A stretch of DNA of 64,000 bases from Polyangiaceae bacterium (lineage in GTDB: Bacteria; Myxococcota_A; Polyangia; Polyangiales; Polyangiaceae), in the NCBI GenBank assembly GCA_025353725.1, contig JANXOF010000030.1, positions 1 to 64,000 on the forward strand, in the 5' to 3' direction. Below the pieces are notes generated by a model. The model worked only from the letters and a program-made list of their open reading frames with translations. It was not told where the DNA came from and searched no databases. Made by a program: the position numbers and the translations under genes. Every line of letters starts with the position of its first letter. Positions within the stretch are counted from its first letter, which is position 1. Shown piece after piece: positions 17,138-26,234 of this stretch.

Positions 17138-17931
17138 CAGCGCTCGCCCTCGCGCTTGCAGTCGTGATTGGTGGAACACTTGGTTTGCTCGGAGGCGGCG
17201 GGTCTATTCTGACCGTGCCCTTGTTGGTATATGTCGTGGGCCTCGACCCGCGTGACGGAATCGCAACGTCGCTTTTCGTTGTCGGAGTCGCGAGCGCGGC
17301 GGCGATGCTCGGTCATGCCCGCGCGGGGAGGGTCCACGTACGCACGGGGCTCATCCTTGGGGTGGCGTCGATGTCAGGAGCCTACGCGGGCGGCCGTGTC
17401 GCGCACTTTCTGCCGGCTAAGGCACTGCTTATGGCCTTCACCACCGTGATGTTCGTGACCGCGCTCGCGATGATGCGTCGCCGCGTGGACACTCCGGAGC
17501 TCCTCACGTCGAACGCCGCGCGCGGTACCCCTCTCGCTCGCGTGTTGCCCGTAGGCCTCGGCATTGGTCTCGTCACGGGCGTCATTGGCGCTGGCGGAGG
17601 GTTCGTCATTGTTCCCACTCTGGTTTTCCTTTGCGGGCTCCCGATGCGCGCGGCCGTGGGAACTTCGCTTCTCGTGATTGCTATGAATTCGTTTGCGGGA
17701 TTCGCCGGCGCAGTCGGTTACGCGACGATCGCCTGGCCGTTGGCGCTCGGCCTTACAGCAGCGACGGTGCTCGGTAGCTTTGGAGGAACAGCGCTCGCGG
17801 GGCGGGTCAAACCTCAATCGCTGCGGGCGGTCTTTGCTTGGTTTGTGCTCGCGATGGCGGGGCTCATGGCGTTCAAGCAGCTCCCACTATCCGCTCGTAC
17901 GGCGCTTGGGCTAACCCCAGATGCGAAGTGA
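17134..17931 (+). CDS. TSUP family (TauE/SafE) membrane transporter
   Basis: 265-residue integral membrane protein with about eight hydrophobic segments in two repeats, each with the Gly-rich signature of the TSUP family: GGTLGLLGGGGSILTVPLLVYV at the N-terminus and GLVTGVIGAGGGFVIVPTLV in the middle. The family exports sulfite, sulfoacetate or other sulfur compounds. Overlap with the rhodanese gene by ATGA makes a sulfur-oxyanion or thiosulfate handling role likely. An upstream in-frame start at 17008 is rejected because it lies inside the rhodanese. Confidence 0.9.
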   Translation: MTALALALAVVIGGTLGLLGGGGSILTVPLLVYVVGLDPRDGIATSLFVVGVASAAAMLGHARAGRVHVRTGLILGVASMSGAYAGGRVAHFLPAKALLMAFTTVMFVTALAMMRRRVDTPELLTSNAARGTPLARVLPVGLGIGLVTGVIGAGGGFVIVPTLVFLCGLPMRAAVGTSLLVIAMNSFAGFAGAVGYATIAWPLALGLTAATVLGSFGGTALAGRVKPQSLRAVFAWFVLAMAGLMAFKQLPLSARTALGLTPDAK

Positions 17932-17949
17932 CGTTTTGGTGTTGGGAAG

Positions 17950-18216
17950 TTACGGGATTTCGGGGGCGAGTCGGTCGAGTTCGGCCCAGAGTTCGTCGAC
18001 GTTCACGACGAGGCCGTCGCACCTTGGAATGGTCGAGAGGATGCCTTCCGTCGCCGCGAGTACGCGAGAGAAACGGGCTTTCTCATCCAGCTCGAAAATC
18101 TCAAAAGAGCCAAGCGCGGGGTCTACGATCCAGTAAAAGGGAACCCACTCGTCGAGGCTCAAGGGTAATGTCGTCTCCACTTCGCGCCGGAATAAGGCTG
18201 TCGACCACATCGCCAT
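17950..18216 (-). pseudogene. Truncated Uma2-family (DUF820) remnant
   Basis: An 88-residue frame whose middle part (PFYWIVDPALGSFEIFELDE) matches the C-terminal half of Uma2/DUF820 PD-(D/E)XK nuclease-like proteins, which are normally about 190 residues. The N-terminal half with the catalytic core is missing: a TGA lies two codons before the first ATG, and no frame upstream continues the family. Probably a decayed copy. Confidence 0.6.
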
Positions 18217-18822
18217 GTCTCACGAAGCTCAGCATCTGCTCCCCGCAAGGGAAAAGGGGACGACTTCCATGAGCGCCCTTGCTCGTGACCCTCGCGCGGT
18301 GGCTAGTGCTGCTGGACTCTGCATGCTGACGACGTGCTCGCTTTCCGCATCGTTCAGAGTGTTGAAGAACTTGAGCCCACTGTGCCTTTCAGAGACTCAC
18401 AGACTGCGCAACTTGCTTGGTCGTCTAAAGCCCTCGGATGTGCGACTGAGTCCTTATTATGTACTCGCAGAGCGATACAAGCCTGTCTCTTGGCGTGGTC
18501 CCCTAACGCCTTTCCCGCGTTTCTTCGCGTTTCTTCGCATTTCTTCGCACGCTGAACTCTAGCCAATTTCTTCGACTGCCCAATCTTCGCAGCACGACAC
18601 GGGCGCAACTTTTAGTCGGCGGACAGCTTGCTGAACTGTCGCCGGAACGCGACCCAAAGCCGTCCCCGGACAGGGAGCGCGGCGAGGCAGACCTTTCTCG
18701 GCTTCGTTCTCGCGAACTCGCGAACTCGCGAACTCGCGAAGGAAACCTCAACGCCGCGCATGTCCGCGAGGTAGGGATGGGGAGGGAGGCGCAGCTCCCT
18801 CCCTCCCGCGTCAGCGCACTTG
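18217..18822. other. Gene-poor stretch between Uma2 remnant and tRNA-Ser
   Basis: No convincing coding frame is seen on either strand in about 600 bases. It contains short direct repeats of ttcttcgc around 18521-18548 and the 8-bp tandem repeat listed separately. Its position between a truncated gene and a tRNA gene fits a worn-down insertion region, but no integrase or attachment duplication is visible. Confidence 0.5.
18709..18740. repeat. 8-bp tandem repeat ctcgcgaa x4
   Basis: Four perfect copies of ctcgcgaa, each containing the palindrome TCGCGA, in non-coding sequence about 80 bases from the tRNA-Ser gene. Confidence 0.9.
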
Positions 18823-18907
18823 CGGAGAGCAAGGGATTCGAACCCTTGGTAGCTTTCACTACACCTGATTTCGAATCAGGCTCCTTCGGCCACTCGGACA
18901 GCTCTCC
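18823..18907 (-). tRNA. tRNA-Ser (anticodon CGA)
   Basis: On the minus strand the sequence starts GGAGAGC and ends GCTCTCC plus discriminator G, giving a perfect 7-bp acceptor stem. The anticodon arm CCTGA-TTCGAAA-TCAGG carries anticodon CGA, decoding UCG. A long variable arm (GTGTAGTGAAAGCTACC region) and a T-arm with GGTTCGAATCC confirm the serine type. CCA is not encoded. Length is 85 nt. Confidence 0.96.
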
Positions 18908-18977
18908 ACTCGCGAAGATCGTTTATTCGCAGCGGCGTGTCAAGCACAAGGGCGCAAAAGTGCGTGAGAAAAGCTGT

Positions 18978-19817
18978 TTAGCGTTTTGGCGCGGCTGGCG
19001 GGATGAGCGCTGTGTCGGGGCGGCCCACGCGGCGAGCTGTGTCTTTTGCGGGGAGCACGCGGTCGGTGCTTCGGTCCTCGATGTCCAGAACGACCTCGAT
19101 CGCGACCTTGGCCGGCGCGTACGTACGCAAGCCCAAGTCGAAGCCGACGACGCCCGCGACCACGCTCGGGAGAAAGGGCGCGAGAACAGCGTCCGGCTGG
19201 CTCGAGCGATTCTGGATGTTGAACGCGCGGTTGTAGAGGGCGGGGCCGGCGAAGGCGCTGTCGGCCGGGGGCGGCATGCGCTCGATTTTCATCGCCGTGC
19301 CGAGGTCGGTCGCCAGTTCGACCATGTCGTCCGGTGTGAAAATGCCCTCAACGCGGCCGAGCGGCGGCAGAATGACAAAGCGGTCGATGCCGCTTAAGTT
19401 TGGGACCGTTTTTTCTTCACCGACGACGACACCAGGCGCGTAGCGGACGAACTCGTTCCATGGGTTGACGAGGACTTCGACCGTTTGCGTTTTGTCCTCG
19501 AGGTTCGAAAGAATAAACCGCGCCGTGACCCGCGTATCGCTTGCGAGGTGAAAGGGCGGACGCGGATACGGATTGGCGTCGCCCTTGCCCCTCTCCGCGT
19601 CACTCGGACGGCGAAGCGGAAGCGGAACGGAAAGGTATGACTCGTAAATCCGAACTTCGCCGTCGTCGTAGGTCGGTGCCGCCGTTTCGAGCAAGGCAAG
19701 AACCACAGGTGGAATGACCTGTGATTCGCCCTCGTTTCCGCATGCGAGCAGCGCCACGGCGAGGAGTGACGTCGTCGCAGCCAGCGAACGCGCGCTTACG
19801 TAGGAACCGTCGAACAT
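18978..19817 (-). CDS. Hypothetical lipoprotein
   Basis: 279-residue lipoprotein: signal LAATTSLLAVALLACG with a lipobox at Cys26, then a beta-rich periplasmic body (TRVTARFILSNLEDKTQTVEVLVNPWNEF; DRFVILPPLGRVEGIFTPDDM). I do not recognise the family. No membrane segment after the signal and no catalytic motif. It stands alone, with the tRNA gene downstream and a divergent gene pair upstream. Confidence 0.7.
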   Translation of the reverse strand: MFDGSYVSARSLAATTSLLAVALLACGNEGESQVIPPVVLALLETAAPTYDDGEVRIYESYLSVPLPLRRPSDAERGKGDANPYPRPPFHLASDTRVTARFILSNLEDKTQTVEVLVNPWNEFVRYAPGVVVGEEKTVPNLSGIDRFVILPPLGRVEGIFTPDDMVELATDLGTAMKIERMPPPADSAFAGPALYNRAFNIQNRSSQPDAVLAPFLPSVVAGVVGFDLGLRTYAPAKVAIEVVLDIEDRSTDRVLPAKDTARRVGRPDTALIPPAAPKR

Positions 19818-19944
19818 CGAACCTCCAGCCCTCTTTCCCTAAGCGTACCGCCAAAGCACGCTCGCGGATATCCTTCCTAGGAACGGGAAGGTTGCCCGCT
19901 CTGTCCGTCACCGACGCGGTGGTCCACATGGTAACATCGGGCCG

Positions 19945-20601
19945 ATGGACGAAGGCGAAACTGGAATCAGGGCGAAGGGCACCGACGCCCTCGAGCGTAG
20001 TGCGCTCGGAGGCGGCCGCCTTGGCACGTATACGATGCTCGGCGCAGTCTGCGGAGTCGTACCACTACCGTGGATTCCCGACGCCACGGTTCGACGTGTT
20101 CGAGGCGCGCTCGTTCACGACCTGACGTCTCGCTATGGACTTTCGCTCACACCGGAGGCGCGCGCGATTCTCGTCGAACCGAACGGTACGGAGGGGCCTC
20201 GCGGTTTCTTGAAGCAAGGCGTGACGTTCGCCGTGACCAAGGTGCTCGGTCGCCTCGGCCCCTTTGGATTCATTCCGCCCGTGCGCTCGGCGCTTGGCAC
20301 GTACGTGCTTGGCCACTTGCTTCAACGCTACATCGAGACAGCCCGGACGGCCCGCTCGACGCGCATCGATATCGAAGAAGCGCGCCGCGTGCGCCGGGCT
20401 ATCGACCAGGCCCTTCTCTACTCCCTCACGACAGAGGCGAATCCGTCGCGGGCGGACGCGCCATTTGCGCCGGAAGACTTGCGCGAGGGAAACGAGCACG
20501 TCATTGATGGCGTTCTCATCTCACTTGCGAGTATCCCGGGGTGGATGCAAAGGCGCGTCGATGCCGCGTTCGACGAGGTGCTCGCCAGCGTCCGCGCATG
20601 A
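19945..20601 (+). CDS. Conserved hypothetical protein ahead of proB
   Basis: 218-residue protein with no signal peptide. Two Gly/Pro-rich apolar segments (GTYTMLGAVCGVVPLPWIPDA and LGRLGPFGFIPPVRSALGTYVLGHLL) resemble the membrane-associating parts of DUF697-like proteins, flanked by charged helices (RIDIEEARRVRRAIDQALLYS). Membrane association is inferred; function is unknown. Its stop overlaps the proB start (ATGA), so the two are translationally coupled. Confidence 0.65.
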   Translation: MDEGETGIRAKGTDALERSALGGGRLGTYTMLGAVCGVVPLPWIPDATVRRVRGALVHDLTSRYGLSLTPEARAILVEPNGTEGPRGFLKQGVTFAVTKVLGRLGPFGFIPPVRSALGTYVLGHLLQRYIETARTARSTRIDIEEARRVRRAIDQALLYSLTTEANPSRADAPFAPEDLREGNEHVIDGVLISLASIPGWMQRRVDAAFDEVLASVRA

Positions 20602-21665
20602 CGGACGCGAACCCTCGCGCGGCGCTTCAGAAGGCACGTCGCGTCGTTATCAAGATTGGGTCGAGCACGCTTGCGCATGATTCGCAGGCGTACGGCCGCC
20701 TTGCGTCATCGGTCCGCGCACTCACGAATGCGGGCAAGCAAGTGGTTTTAGTCTCTAGCGGGGCCATTGCGTTAGGTACAAAGAAGCTCGGTTATCGCGT
20801 GCGCCCGAAGGAAATGGCTCGGCTCCAGGCGGCGGCCGCGGCGGGGCAAAGCTTGCTTATGCGCGCGTACGAAGAGGCGTTCGCGCATGAAAAGTTGGCC
20901 GTCGCACAGGTGCTTCTCACGCACGCCGATCTGGCGGACCGCGTGCGGGCGAACAACGCGCGTGCGGCGCTCAAAGCGCTGTTCGAAGCGCACGCTGTGC
21001 CTATTCTCAATGAGAACGATTCCGTCGCCGTGGAGGAGATCAAGTTCGGAGACAACGACGAACTTTCCGCCATGGTGACCCCGCTTGTCGACGCGGACGC
21101 GCTCGTTTTGCTCTCTGACGTCGAGGGGCTACTCGACTCGAATGGGACTCGCGTTTCAACCGTCTACGACGTCGCGACGGAGGCTGTCCCGCTTGTCCGC
21201 GCGAAGAAAAGCGGCGTAGGCACGGGCGGGATGGCAAGCAAGCTCGAGGCAGCGCGTCGTGCGACGCTTGCTGGGGCCTATGTGGTCATCGCCGACGCTC
21301 GCAAGTCAGACACCCTCGCGCGCATCTTCAGCGGGGAAGACGAAGGTACGCTTTTTGTCCCATCGGCGCGCAGACTGACGGCAAAGAAGCATTGGATTGC
21401 GTTTACGCTCCGCCCGCGAGGTGACGTTTGGTTGGACCCAGGCGCCTCCGCCGCGGTGTCGGCAAAAGGAAAGAGCGTTCTCCCGATCGGCGTGACGGGC
21501 GTACGCGGCGACTTTCGTGCGGGCGACTCCGTGCGGGTCGTCGGGGCGAACGGCGTCGAGCTCGGTCGAGGGCTTGCTCGTTGCTCGTCGCTCGAGGCCG
21601 TGGTGGTCGCAGGCTCGAAAGGCGACGCCGTGCTTGTTCACCGCGACGAGTTGGTTGTGTGGTGA
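20598..21665 (+). CDS. proB: Glutamate 5-kinase
   Basis: First enzyme of proline synthesis, phosphorylating glutamate to gamma-glutamyl phosphate in the cytoplasm. 355 residues: N-terminal amino acid kinase domain (RRVVIKIGSSTL, VLVSSGAIALG, PILNENDSVAVEEIKFGDND, SGVGTGGMASKLEAA) and a C-terminal PUA domain (about 275-355; SVLPIGVTGVRGDFRAGDSV). The ATG at 20598 overlaps the preceding stop. proA is not adjacent in this window. Confidence 0.96.
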   Translation: MTDANPRAALQKARRVVIKIGSSTLAHDSQAYGRLASSVRALTNAGKQVVLVSSGAIALGTKKLGYRVRPKEMARLQAAAAAGQSLLMRAYEEAFAHEKLAVAQVLLTHADLADRVRANNARAALKALFEAHAVPILNENDSVAVEEIKFGDNDELSAMVTPLVDADALVLLSDVEGLLDSNGTRVSTVYDVATEAVPLVRAKKSGVGTGGMASKLEAARRATLAGAYVVIADARKSDTLARIFSGEDEGTLFVPSARRLTAKKHWIAFTLRPRGDVWLDPGASAAVSAKGKSVLPIGVTGVRGDFRAGDSVRVVGANGVELGRGLARCSSLEAVVVAGSKGDAVLVHRDELVVW

Positions 21666-21669
21666 CGTG

Positions 21670-22560
21670 ATGAACGCGATCTCGCTTGGCTTGGTCGGAC
21701 TCGTGCTCGGCGGATGTGCGTCGAGCGCGAAGCCGAAGGTGCCTACGCGCGCTTTAGCAAACGAGCCTGCCGCGGTCGTAACGCCCGCACGACGTCGTAC
21801 GCAGGCATGGCTTCCGGTGGCTCCGAATGGCGAAGACGGAACCATCGAAGGCGTACCGCTTGTCGAGGTGGATGGCACGGACTTGCTGATCGACGGATTA
21901 CGGATTGGCGACGTCGCGGCGGTCGTTCGGGACGGGCGGACTACGCGTCTGACGCCACTTTTCGAGGCTCTCCGGTCGCGCCGCGCGGCGTGGCTGAGTA
22001 CGCACGCTGGGGAGACATGGCCGGGCGTCGTCGCCTATCGATTTGGCGCTGATACGCCGGCTTCGGTTGTGAAAAGTGTAGTACTTACATCAGGTTACGC
22101 GGGATGTCCGAGCGGGAGCCTTCTCGTCGAGACGCGCCTGCCGGCCGAGGGTCGAAGGCGTGTGGGGCGTCTGGCGATAGACCCTTTGATGGCGCCGGAG
22201 CCGAGCGAAAACGTGTTGGCTGTCGAGCTGAAGGCGAGCGCGGTAGTCGTGACGTGGAAGGACAGCAAGAGCGAACGCGAGCGGGTAAAAGTCCTACCCC
22301 GAACTTCTCCGAGCGAGCTCTCGATGGCCGAGTTGGCGTCGCTGACCTCTGAGGTAGGCGCACTTTGGGAGGACGCTGGCCTTCACCACGCGCCGACGGA
22401 CCCGCGCGTCGACCAAGCCATCTTGCACGTCGATAATGCAACCCCGTACAAGGTGCTTATCGGCGTTATCGATTCCCTTTACGGGCCGCGTCGCAGCTTA
22501 GTTGTTGGACGACGCGACGAGCGAGTGCCAGCGCTTAATGTAAATCTTGCGGGAGATTAA
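21670..22560 (+). CDS. Lipoprotein with ExbD/TolR-like C-terminal domain
   Basis: About 296 residues, beginning four bases after proB. Lipobox LVLGGCASS predicts membrane anchoring by lipid. The body has GTDLLIDGLRIGDVAAVV in the N-terminal part and, at the C-terminus, VDQAILHVDNATPYKVLIGVIDSLYG, the pattern of the periplasmic domain of ExbD/TolR (a residue run with PYxxVI..VID). Unlike true ExbD it has no transmembrane helix with the proton-carrying Asp. The domain call is by motif and is an inference. Confidence 0.6.
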   Translation: MNAISLGLVGLVLGGCASSAKPKVPTRALANEPAAVVTPARRRTQAWLPVAPNGEDGTIEGVPLVEVDGTDLLIDGLRIGDVAAVVRDGRTTRLTPLFEALRSRRAAWLSTHAGETWPGVVAYRFGADTPASVVKSVVLTSGYAGCPSGSLLVETRLPAEGRRRVGRLAIDPLMAPEPSENVLAVELKASAVVVTWKDSKSERERVKVLPRTSPSELSMAELASLTSEVGALWEDAGLHHAPTDPRVDQAILHVDNATPYKVLIGVIDSLYGPRRSLVVGRRDERVPALNVNLAGD

Positions 22561-22578
22561 AGGCAGGGAAGGGAGGCG

Positions 22579-23550
22579 TTACTCATTCGGATTCGCCGGA
22601 GGGAGGTCAATAATAACGATACTACAGCGCCTTCCGTTCGCAGCACAGACCCCATCGCAGCATTGTTCTGTCAGCGGGTTACACTTTGTGTTGCCGCAAA
22701 TGATCGGACTCGAGCAGGTATCGCCGGACACTTCGCAACCGTTCTTCGGATCGCCGTCGCAGTCGCGAAAGGGCGCGATACAGTCAAAGTGGCAAGCGTT
22801 CCCGCTGCAGGTAGCCACAGCATTCGGTGGAGCTAAACAAGGTTGACATGACGAGCCGCACGACGCCGGGCTCGCGTTATCCAAGCAAAGTTCTCCGCAC
22901 GCGTGTGTGGTTGGGGTGCACGCGTAGGAACACTTGCTGTCCGTGCACTTAGCAACGGCTGAGTTGCGCTCGCGTTTTAGTCCGCATCCGCCGCAGTTTA
23001 GGACAGAGGTGGTTGTGTCTACGCAAGCCGCGCCGCACTTGGCTTTCGTCCCACAGTCGCCGGTACACGTGTACTTGCCATTCGTTTCATCGCAAAACTT
23101 ATCTTGAGCGCAGGTGACGTCGCAGTCTCCGCATGAAGCGCCCGTGTTCAGTGACGTTTCACATCCGTTGTTGATGTTCTTATCGCAGCTCTTAAACCCT
23201 GGTGCGCACGTGTCGAAACCGCAGCTGAAGCCCGTGCCCGTGCCGAGACATGTCGACCTCGAAACATTTTTGGGGTCGCACGACGAGCACGATGTGTCAC
23301 CGCAGCCCGTCGCGGTCTCGTTCGTGGCTACGCACCGGCCGTAACAAGTTTTTTCGCCTGAGTCGCAGCCTTTTGGGCTTGCCGGACTAACGGGGCCCGG
23401 CGGATCTGGGCTTCCGGCTTCGGGTTGGGATTGAAGCGTGACTCGGAGCGAACCCTCCTCGTTTCCGACAATATCGTTGCAACCGGCAGACGCAAAAACC
23501 GTGAGCACTGTCGTCGCAAAAACTCCAATTAGAGCAGCTTGATAATTCAC
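22579..23550 (-). CDS. Cys-rich lipoprotein
   Basis: 323-residue secreted lipoprotein starting at a GTG that overlaps the stop of the upstream gene (GTGA) with GGAGCTT before it; a longer frame to 23661 is a read-through of that gene. Signal with lipobox FASAGC, a short linker, then over 40 Cys in irregular C-x2-6-C repeats (CYGRCVATN, CGDTSCSSC, NCGGCG, CEVSGDTC). Such myxobacterial repeats resemble small disulfide-rich modules and are often misnamed. Likely a surface-exposed disulfide-stabilised rod; ligand unknown. Third gene of the kinase operon. Confidence 0.8.
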   Translation of the reverse strand: MNYQAALIGVFATTVLTVFASAGCNDIVGNEEGSLRVTLQSQPEAGSPDPPGPVSPASPKGCDSGEKTCYGRCVATNETATGCGDTSCSSCDPKNVSRSTCLGTGTGFSCGFDTCAPGFKSCDKNINNGCETSLNTGASCGDCDVTCAQDKFCDETNGKYTCTGDCGTKAKCGAACVDTTTSVLNCGGCGLKRERNSAVAKCTDSKCSYACTPTTHACGELCLDNASPASCGSSCQPCLAPPNAVATCSGNACHFDCIAPFRDCDGDPKNGCEVSGDTCSSPIICGNTKCNPLTEQCCDGVCAANGRRCSIVIIDLPPANPNE

Positions 23551-24565
23551 GGAAGCTCCATTTGAAGCGAGACTCCGGCCCATCGCGGCGCGATTCCGGC
23601 ACGTAGCGAGCGCTGCGCTGTGGCACCGAGCCGCTTCGCAGACGACGGAGCCGTCACCCATAAGACCACTCCTGCAGCGACGAGAGCTCCCCCCGCCACG
23701 AACCCAATCGTTCCTATATTCCCAGAATTAATCGCGTCATGACGGAGTGCGAGTCCGGCATCGTCGCACGCGTTGGTGGCGTCGCAGCGCTTGTCGGCGT
23801 CACTCTTTTTTCCCATCGAGACGAGGCCAAAAGCGCCTCCAACACCGAGCGCCGCGACGCCCGCGATGCCTGCGACCACGGCGAGCGTGCGCTGCGTCCC
23901 GAATGAAGACGGGCGCGCATCGGAATCACCGTTTTTTGCGGTTGAAGTGTCCGTGGAGAACGCTGTTGGCGTGGCAACGGGCTCGCGTTCAAGGGCCGGT
24001 ACCTCGAGCTGACTTGCCGAGCGCGCCACGACAGCGACCATGCCTCGCCATGGTTTGCGGCCTGGAGCGCTGGCAACTACAGACACGTTGCCGGGGTCAA
24101 CGGGCATTGGGGTGACCCATTGCGCACGTCCGACGGCCACCTCACCTCGCTTGATCACGAGTCCCGGGACATCGGGTTCGGCGACGCGGATGACAAGCTT
24201 TGGTAGCGTCGGCTCGAGAGCCTCGGCTCTCTTTTTCGCGTCGTCGGCGCGTGCTTGCTGACCTGAGGTTTTTGTCGACCCAGCCACTTCGACGAACGCC
24301 GCCCACGCGCTCGCCGTCCGACCGATATGCTCATAGCAATCGGCCAGTCGGTAAAGCGTGCCCATTCCGGGTCGAGCCTCTGACTCTCTTCGAGCTTGGG
24401 ACACGCCGTCGCATAATTGCCCTCTTGCACGAGGCGCTTGCCCTCCGCGAAAAGCACTTCGGCGGCCGCCGCGCCATCCCCTGCCGCGGCGGTTTGCGCG
24501 ACCGACGCGAAGCCCAACGTCGTCAGTACAAGTGCGACCCTGCAGAGCGATTTACTTGCGGTCAT
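23547..24565 (-). pseudogene. TPR-type membrane protein gene with a frameshift
   Basis: Two overlapping frames together give one typical myxobacterial protein: signal peptide (LVLTTLGFASVAQTAAAG), TPR-like helices (VLFAEGKRLVQEGNYATACPKLEESQRLDP / GMGTLYRLADCYEHIGRTASAWAAF), a PEGA-like beta part (VPGLVIKRGEVAVGRAQWVTPMPVDPG), and two C-terminal hydrophobic segments (VAGIAGVAALGVGGAFGLV; IGTIGFVAGGALVAAGVVLWV). The frame breaks at about 24366-24371, where a GACCCGGAATG run would need one more G to read LDPGMGT. Its start overlaps the kinase stop by 14 bases. Either a real frameshift or a base-call error. Confidence 0.8.
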
Positions 24566-26150
24566 CCCAAAGTCCCTCTTTTGGCGTCTGCGGCGGTGCT
24601 TTCGCCGTGCTCGCGGCGGCAGGCGATTCTACATTCGTTCGAGCGGTAAGTGGGACGGGCGCGGCGCTGGTGGACAGCCTTCGTTTCACTTTGAGCGACG
24701 ATGGCGTCGATGGCGAACCGGACGGCGCTGCGGAAGGTGCCCCATCGACCGCTATCGTGGGTAATGCGGCGCTGGCAGCCGGTGGCAACGCTACCTCGCT
24801 GACGGAATTCGCGATGCCGGTCGTAGGCGACGTAGCCACCACGAGCGCACGGCCATCTTCGCGAGGGGAATGGGATCGCCAGAGTGCGATGCCGCCCAGA
24901 GTCACGCCAATGATGAACAGCAACGCGAACCCGGACAAAAGTGTCCAGAGTCGCCGGCGGCTCGTTTGGGCGGATGCACCCACGTCGGACCACGATGTCT
25001 TCGTCATTCCGATGCCCGAAAAAGACGATCCCGAAGCCGAACTAAGCACCGTATCGCTGGTGGCTTCGATGGCGATAGCCGCGTCCGACGGGCGAGCTGA
25101 GGAGAGAGGCTTTGCTAAGCTGACGGGCGACGGAGGGGCGCCAAGTACGCGCGAAACGCGCGAGGCTATCTCCAAAGCGGTAGGGGCCGTGCCATAGGCC
25201 GCGAGCGCAAAAGCTAGCTCGGCGACATTTGCGTAGCGATCGGCGGCTCGCTTGGCGAGGCAGCGAAGCACGACGGCTTCCAGCCCCGGCGGGACATCCG
25301 GCCGCCGCTGCGCGATGGTCTCCGGATCGTCTTGTAAAATAGCCGCGCATACCTGCGTAAGGCTCTCGCCATCGAATGGGCATCGCCCCGTAAGCAGCTC
25401 GTACAACGTAGTGCCAATAGCCCAAACGTCGGCGCGCGCGTCGACATCGCGTGTAGAGCGCATCTGTTCGGGGGCCATGTAGCGGGGCGACCCCATCACC
25501 ATGTTGGTGCCCGTGAGGGCGTGGTTGCCTCCCGTACCGTTTTGATCGATGAGCTTTGCAATCCCAAAGTCGAGGACTTTGACGCACATTGAACCGTCGA
25601 GCCGCGTACTGACAAACAAGTTCGCGGTCTTAAGGTCGCGATGCACCATGCCGAGTGCGTGGGCGGCTGCGAGCGCCTCGAGGGATTGGAGTAGCGCGTC
25701 GACAGAAAAGGCGGTCGGCAGGGGGCCGTGTGTTTCGAGCCGCTTGTCGAGGTCCTCACCGACAAGCAATTCCATAACGATGTATGGCACGCCATTTTCG
25801 AGAGTAGTCACGTCGAAAATTCGCGGGACGTGTTCGCTCCGTATCTTGAACGTCGAGCGAGCCTCGCGCACGAAGCGGCCTGCCAATGTGCCCGAGAGGT
25901 CGCCCTTGACGACCTCCGGCTTTAGGAATTTGAGAGCGACCGGCTCGTCGAGCTCGATGTGAAGTGCTTCGGCAATAATGCCCATCCCGCCTTCCGCGAT
26001 GTAGCGGTTGAGACGGTACTTTCCGCCAACTAAAGCTCCTGCCGGAGGCAGTCCTGCGAGCGGCGTTGTCCCCTCTTCAACATGCGTGCAATGTGCGATC
26101 CGCGAGGAACGTCTCGCGGCAAGCGTATAAACCGATGGTACCCGAGCCAC
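24552..26150 (-). CDS. Ser/Thr protein kinase, membrane anchored
   Basis: 532-residue Hanks-type kinase: EGGMG loop near 53-57, Lys74 in VALKF, HRDLKTAN (170-177), DFG (194-196), MAPEQM, and DVWAIGTTLYELLTG. A Ser/Pro-rich linker follows, then a single transmembrane helix (SGFALLFIIGVTLGGIAL, about 399-416) and an Ala/Ser/Pro-rich outside tail of about 110 residues with no recognised sensor domain. It heads an operon with the TPR-type protein and the Cys-rich lipoprotein, suggesting that these envelope proteins are its input or output. The first 25 residues may be non-native; an internal GTG start is possible. Confidence 0.93.
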   Translation of the reverse strand: MARVPSVYTLAARRSSRIAHCTHVEEGTTPLAGLPPAGALVGGKYRLNRYIAEGGMGIIAEALHIELDEPVALKFLKPEVVKGDLSGTLAGRFVREARSTFKIRSEHVPRIFDVTTLENGVPYIVMELLVGEDLDKRLETHGPLPTAFSVDALLQSLEALAAAHALGMVHRDLKTANLFVSTRLDGSMCVKVLDFGIAKLIDQNGTGGNHALTGTNMVMGSPRYMAPEQMRSTRDVDARADVWAIGTTLYELLTGRCPFDGESLTQVCAAILQDDPETIAQRRPDVPPGLEAVVLRCLAKRAADRYANVAELAFALAAYGTAPTALEIASRVSRVLGAPPSPVSLAKPLSSARPSDAAIAIEATSDTVLSSASGSSFSGIGMTKTSWSDVGASAQTSRRRLWTLLSGFALLFIIGVTLGGIALWRSHSPREDGRALVVATSPTTGIANSVSEVALPPAASAALPTIAVDGAPSAAPSGSPSTPSSLKVKRRLSTSAAPVPLTARTNVESPAAASTAKAPPQTPKEGLWDDRK

Positions 26151-26234
26151 GCGTCGATGCGAGCCCCCTCGAGCGGGACGCGACGATCGCGCTTGAAGCG
26201 GGTAAGTGCAAAGCGTCTATGCGGAGACGTTTGC

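Noticed and set aside
16663-17337. Longer N-terminus for the TonB-dependent receptor
   Set aside because: This extension overlaps the divergent rhodanese and has no homologous content; a signal peptide begins near 16662.
18503-18859. Minus-strand frame of 118 codons
   Set aside because: Runs into the tRNA-Ser gene and simple repeats; composition is not protein-like.
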